Shown: positions 63,726 to 64,000 of the stretch, in pieces
Layout: every line of letters begins with the position of its first letter
Position numbering within the stretch: the stretch's first letter is position 1
Source of the DNA: JBPESP01 sp051710585
Lineage (GTDB): Bacteria; Pseudomonadota; Gammaproteobacteria; Enterobacterales; Enterobacteriaceae
DNA length: 64,000 bases
Assembly: GCA_051710585.1 (NCBI GenBank)
Contig: JBPESP010000003.1
Location: 62,001-126,000, forward strand
Reading direction: 5' to 3'
Notes under the pieces: model-generated
Databases searched by the model: none
Seen by the model: the letters and a program-made list of their open reading frames with translations, nothing else
What the model was told of the DNA's origin: nothing
Translations under genes and position numbers: made by a program

Positions 63726-64000
63726 TACTAAAAACAGGCGCTGTTCGATTTTATATTCTGCGCCTACAGAAGCACCATTTTTATTGTCATAAAACATTTC
63801 GCAAAGCGCGACTACCGAAAAATCTTGACGCATTACAATGATAATTCTCCAGTAAGTCGTAACGTATATTATTGGTGGATTCAATATACATCACCATGCC
63901 TTCATTCCATAACCGAGACAAAGGCATACAATAAGATTTTATCATTTTATCCTTAATCCCCAACACAATCAATCTACATCTATCGTTCCAGCTCCAGTTC
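63726..64000. other. Window end, decayed sequence
   Basis: Two overlapping minus-strand frames contain coherent-looking pieces (ESTNNIRYDLLENYHCNASR and NGASVGAEYKIEQRL). They could be the start of a decayed outer-membrane-type protein extending past the window, but I cannot assign it. Confidence 0.35.

Overview
The window is a decaying chromosome segment from a host-restricted gammaproteobacterium of the Enterobacterales. A Sodalis-allied or similar insect symbiont fits best, but the species cannot be fixed from sequence alone. All recognisable proteins look like those of E. coli, Yersinia, Serratia and Sodalis, and several ancestral enteric gene orders survive: glyQ-glyS beside mtlAD, ilvGEDA between rep and maoP/hdfR, moaA-ybhK-uvrB-bio, eptB-tRNA-Pro, orn-tRNA-Gly, diaA-dolP-rnpB, and waaA-waaE-coaD. 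Only 15 intact protein genes (about 15 kb, roughly 23% of the window) and three intact RNA genes remain. Much of the rest is not featureless: reading it in pieces recovers pseudogenes that are often nearly full length but full of stops and frameshifts.

Layout. 1-3.8 kb: AT-rich desert with one copy of a dispersed repeat, then sodA. 5.0-8.0 kb: dead mannitol operon (mtlD, mtlA). 8.6-11.6 kb: glyS and glyQ. 13.3-14.3 kb: AI-2E/PerM-type membrane protein. 15.5-16.3 kb: ibpB with a structured leader and a terminator, beside a dead ibpA. 17.6-19.6 kb: rep. 19.7-24 kb: isoleucine/valine operon in which only ilvE is intact (ilvA, ilvD and ilvG dead). 25.3-26.6 kb: maoP and hdfR, divergent. 26.6-33 kb: long desert with a decayed tRNA-Leu and a dead moaA. 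33.7-36.9 kb: ybhK and uvrB, convergent. 37.7-39.3 kb: dead bioB and bioA. 41.2-42.5 kb: dead eptB and intact tRNA-Pro(CGG). 43-47 kb: very AT-rich desert. 47.4-48.2 kb: orn and tRNA-Gly(GCC). 49.3-52 kb: dolP, dead diaA and yraN, rnpB. 58-62.6 kb: LPS core cluster with two dead glycosyltransferases, intact waaA, dead waaE, intact coaD. IS3-family transposase remains lie at 48.6-49.0, 52.2-53.1 and 62.7-63.7 kb.

What survives is housekeeping: tRNA charging, RNase P, oligoribonuclease, replication and repair helicases, Kdo addition to lipid A, CoA synthesis, superoxide defence, one small heat-shock protein, one outer-membrane quality-control lipoprotein and chromosome organisation. Sugar uptake, biotin and molybdopterin synthesis, most of branched-chain amino-acid synthesis and the outer LPS core are gone here.

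The most unusual signal is a population of long, perfect inverted repeats with short loops (arms 12-27 bp, all different in sequence), scattered through the dead DNA and in one case inside the coding sequence of glyS. It is accompanied by pure short-unit tandem expansions inside pseudogenes and by free use of the tetramer CTAG, which is normally rare in enterics. I read these as marks of altered DNA repair or replication. A mobile or functional hairpin family is a less likely alternative.
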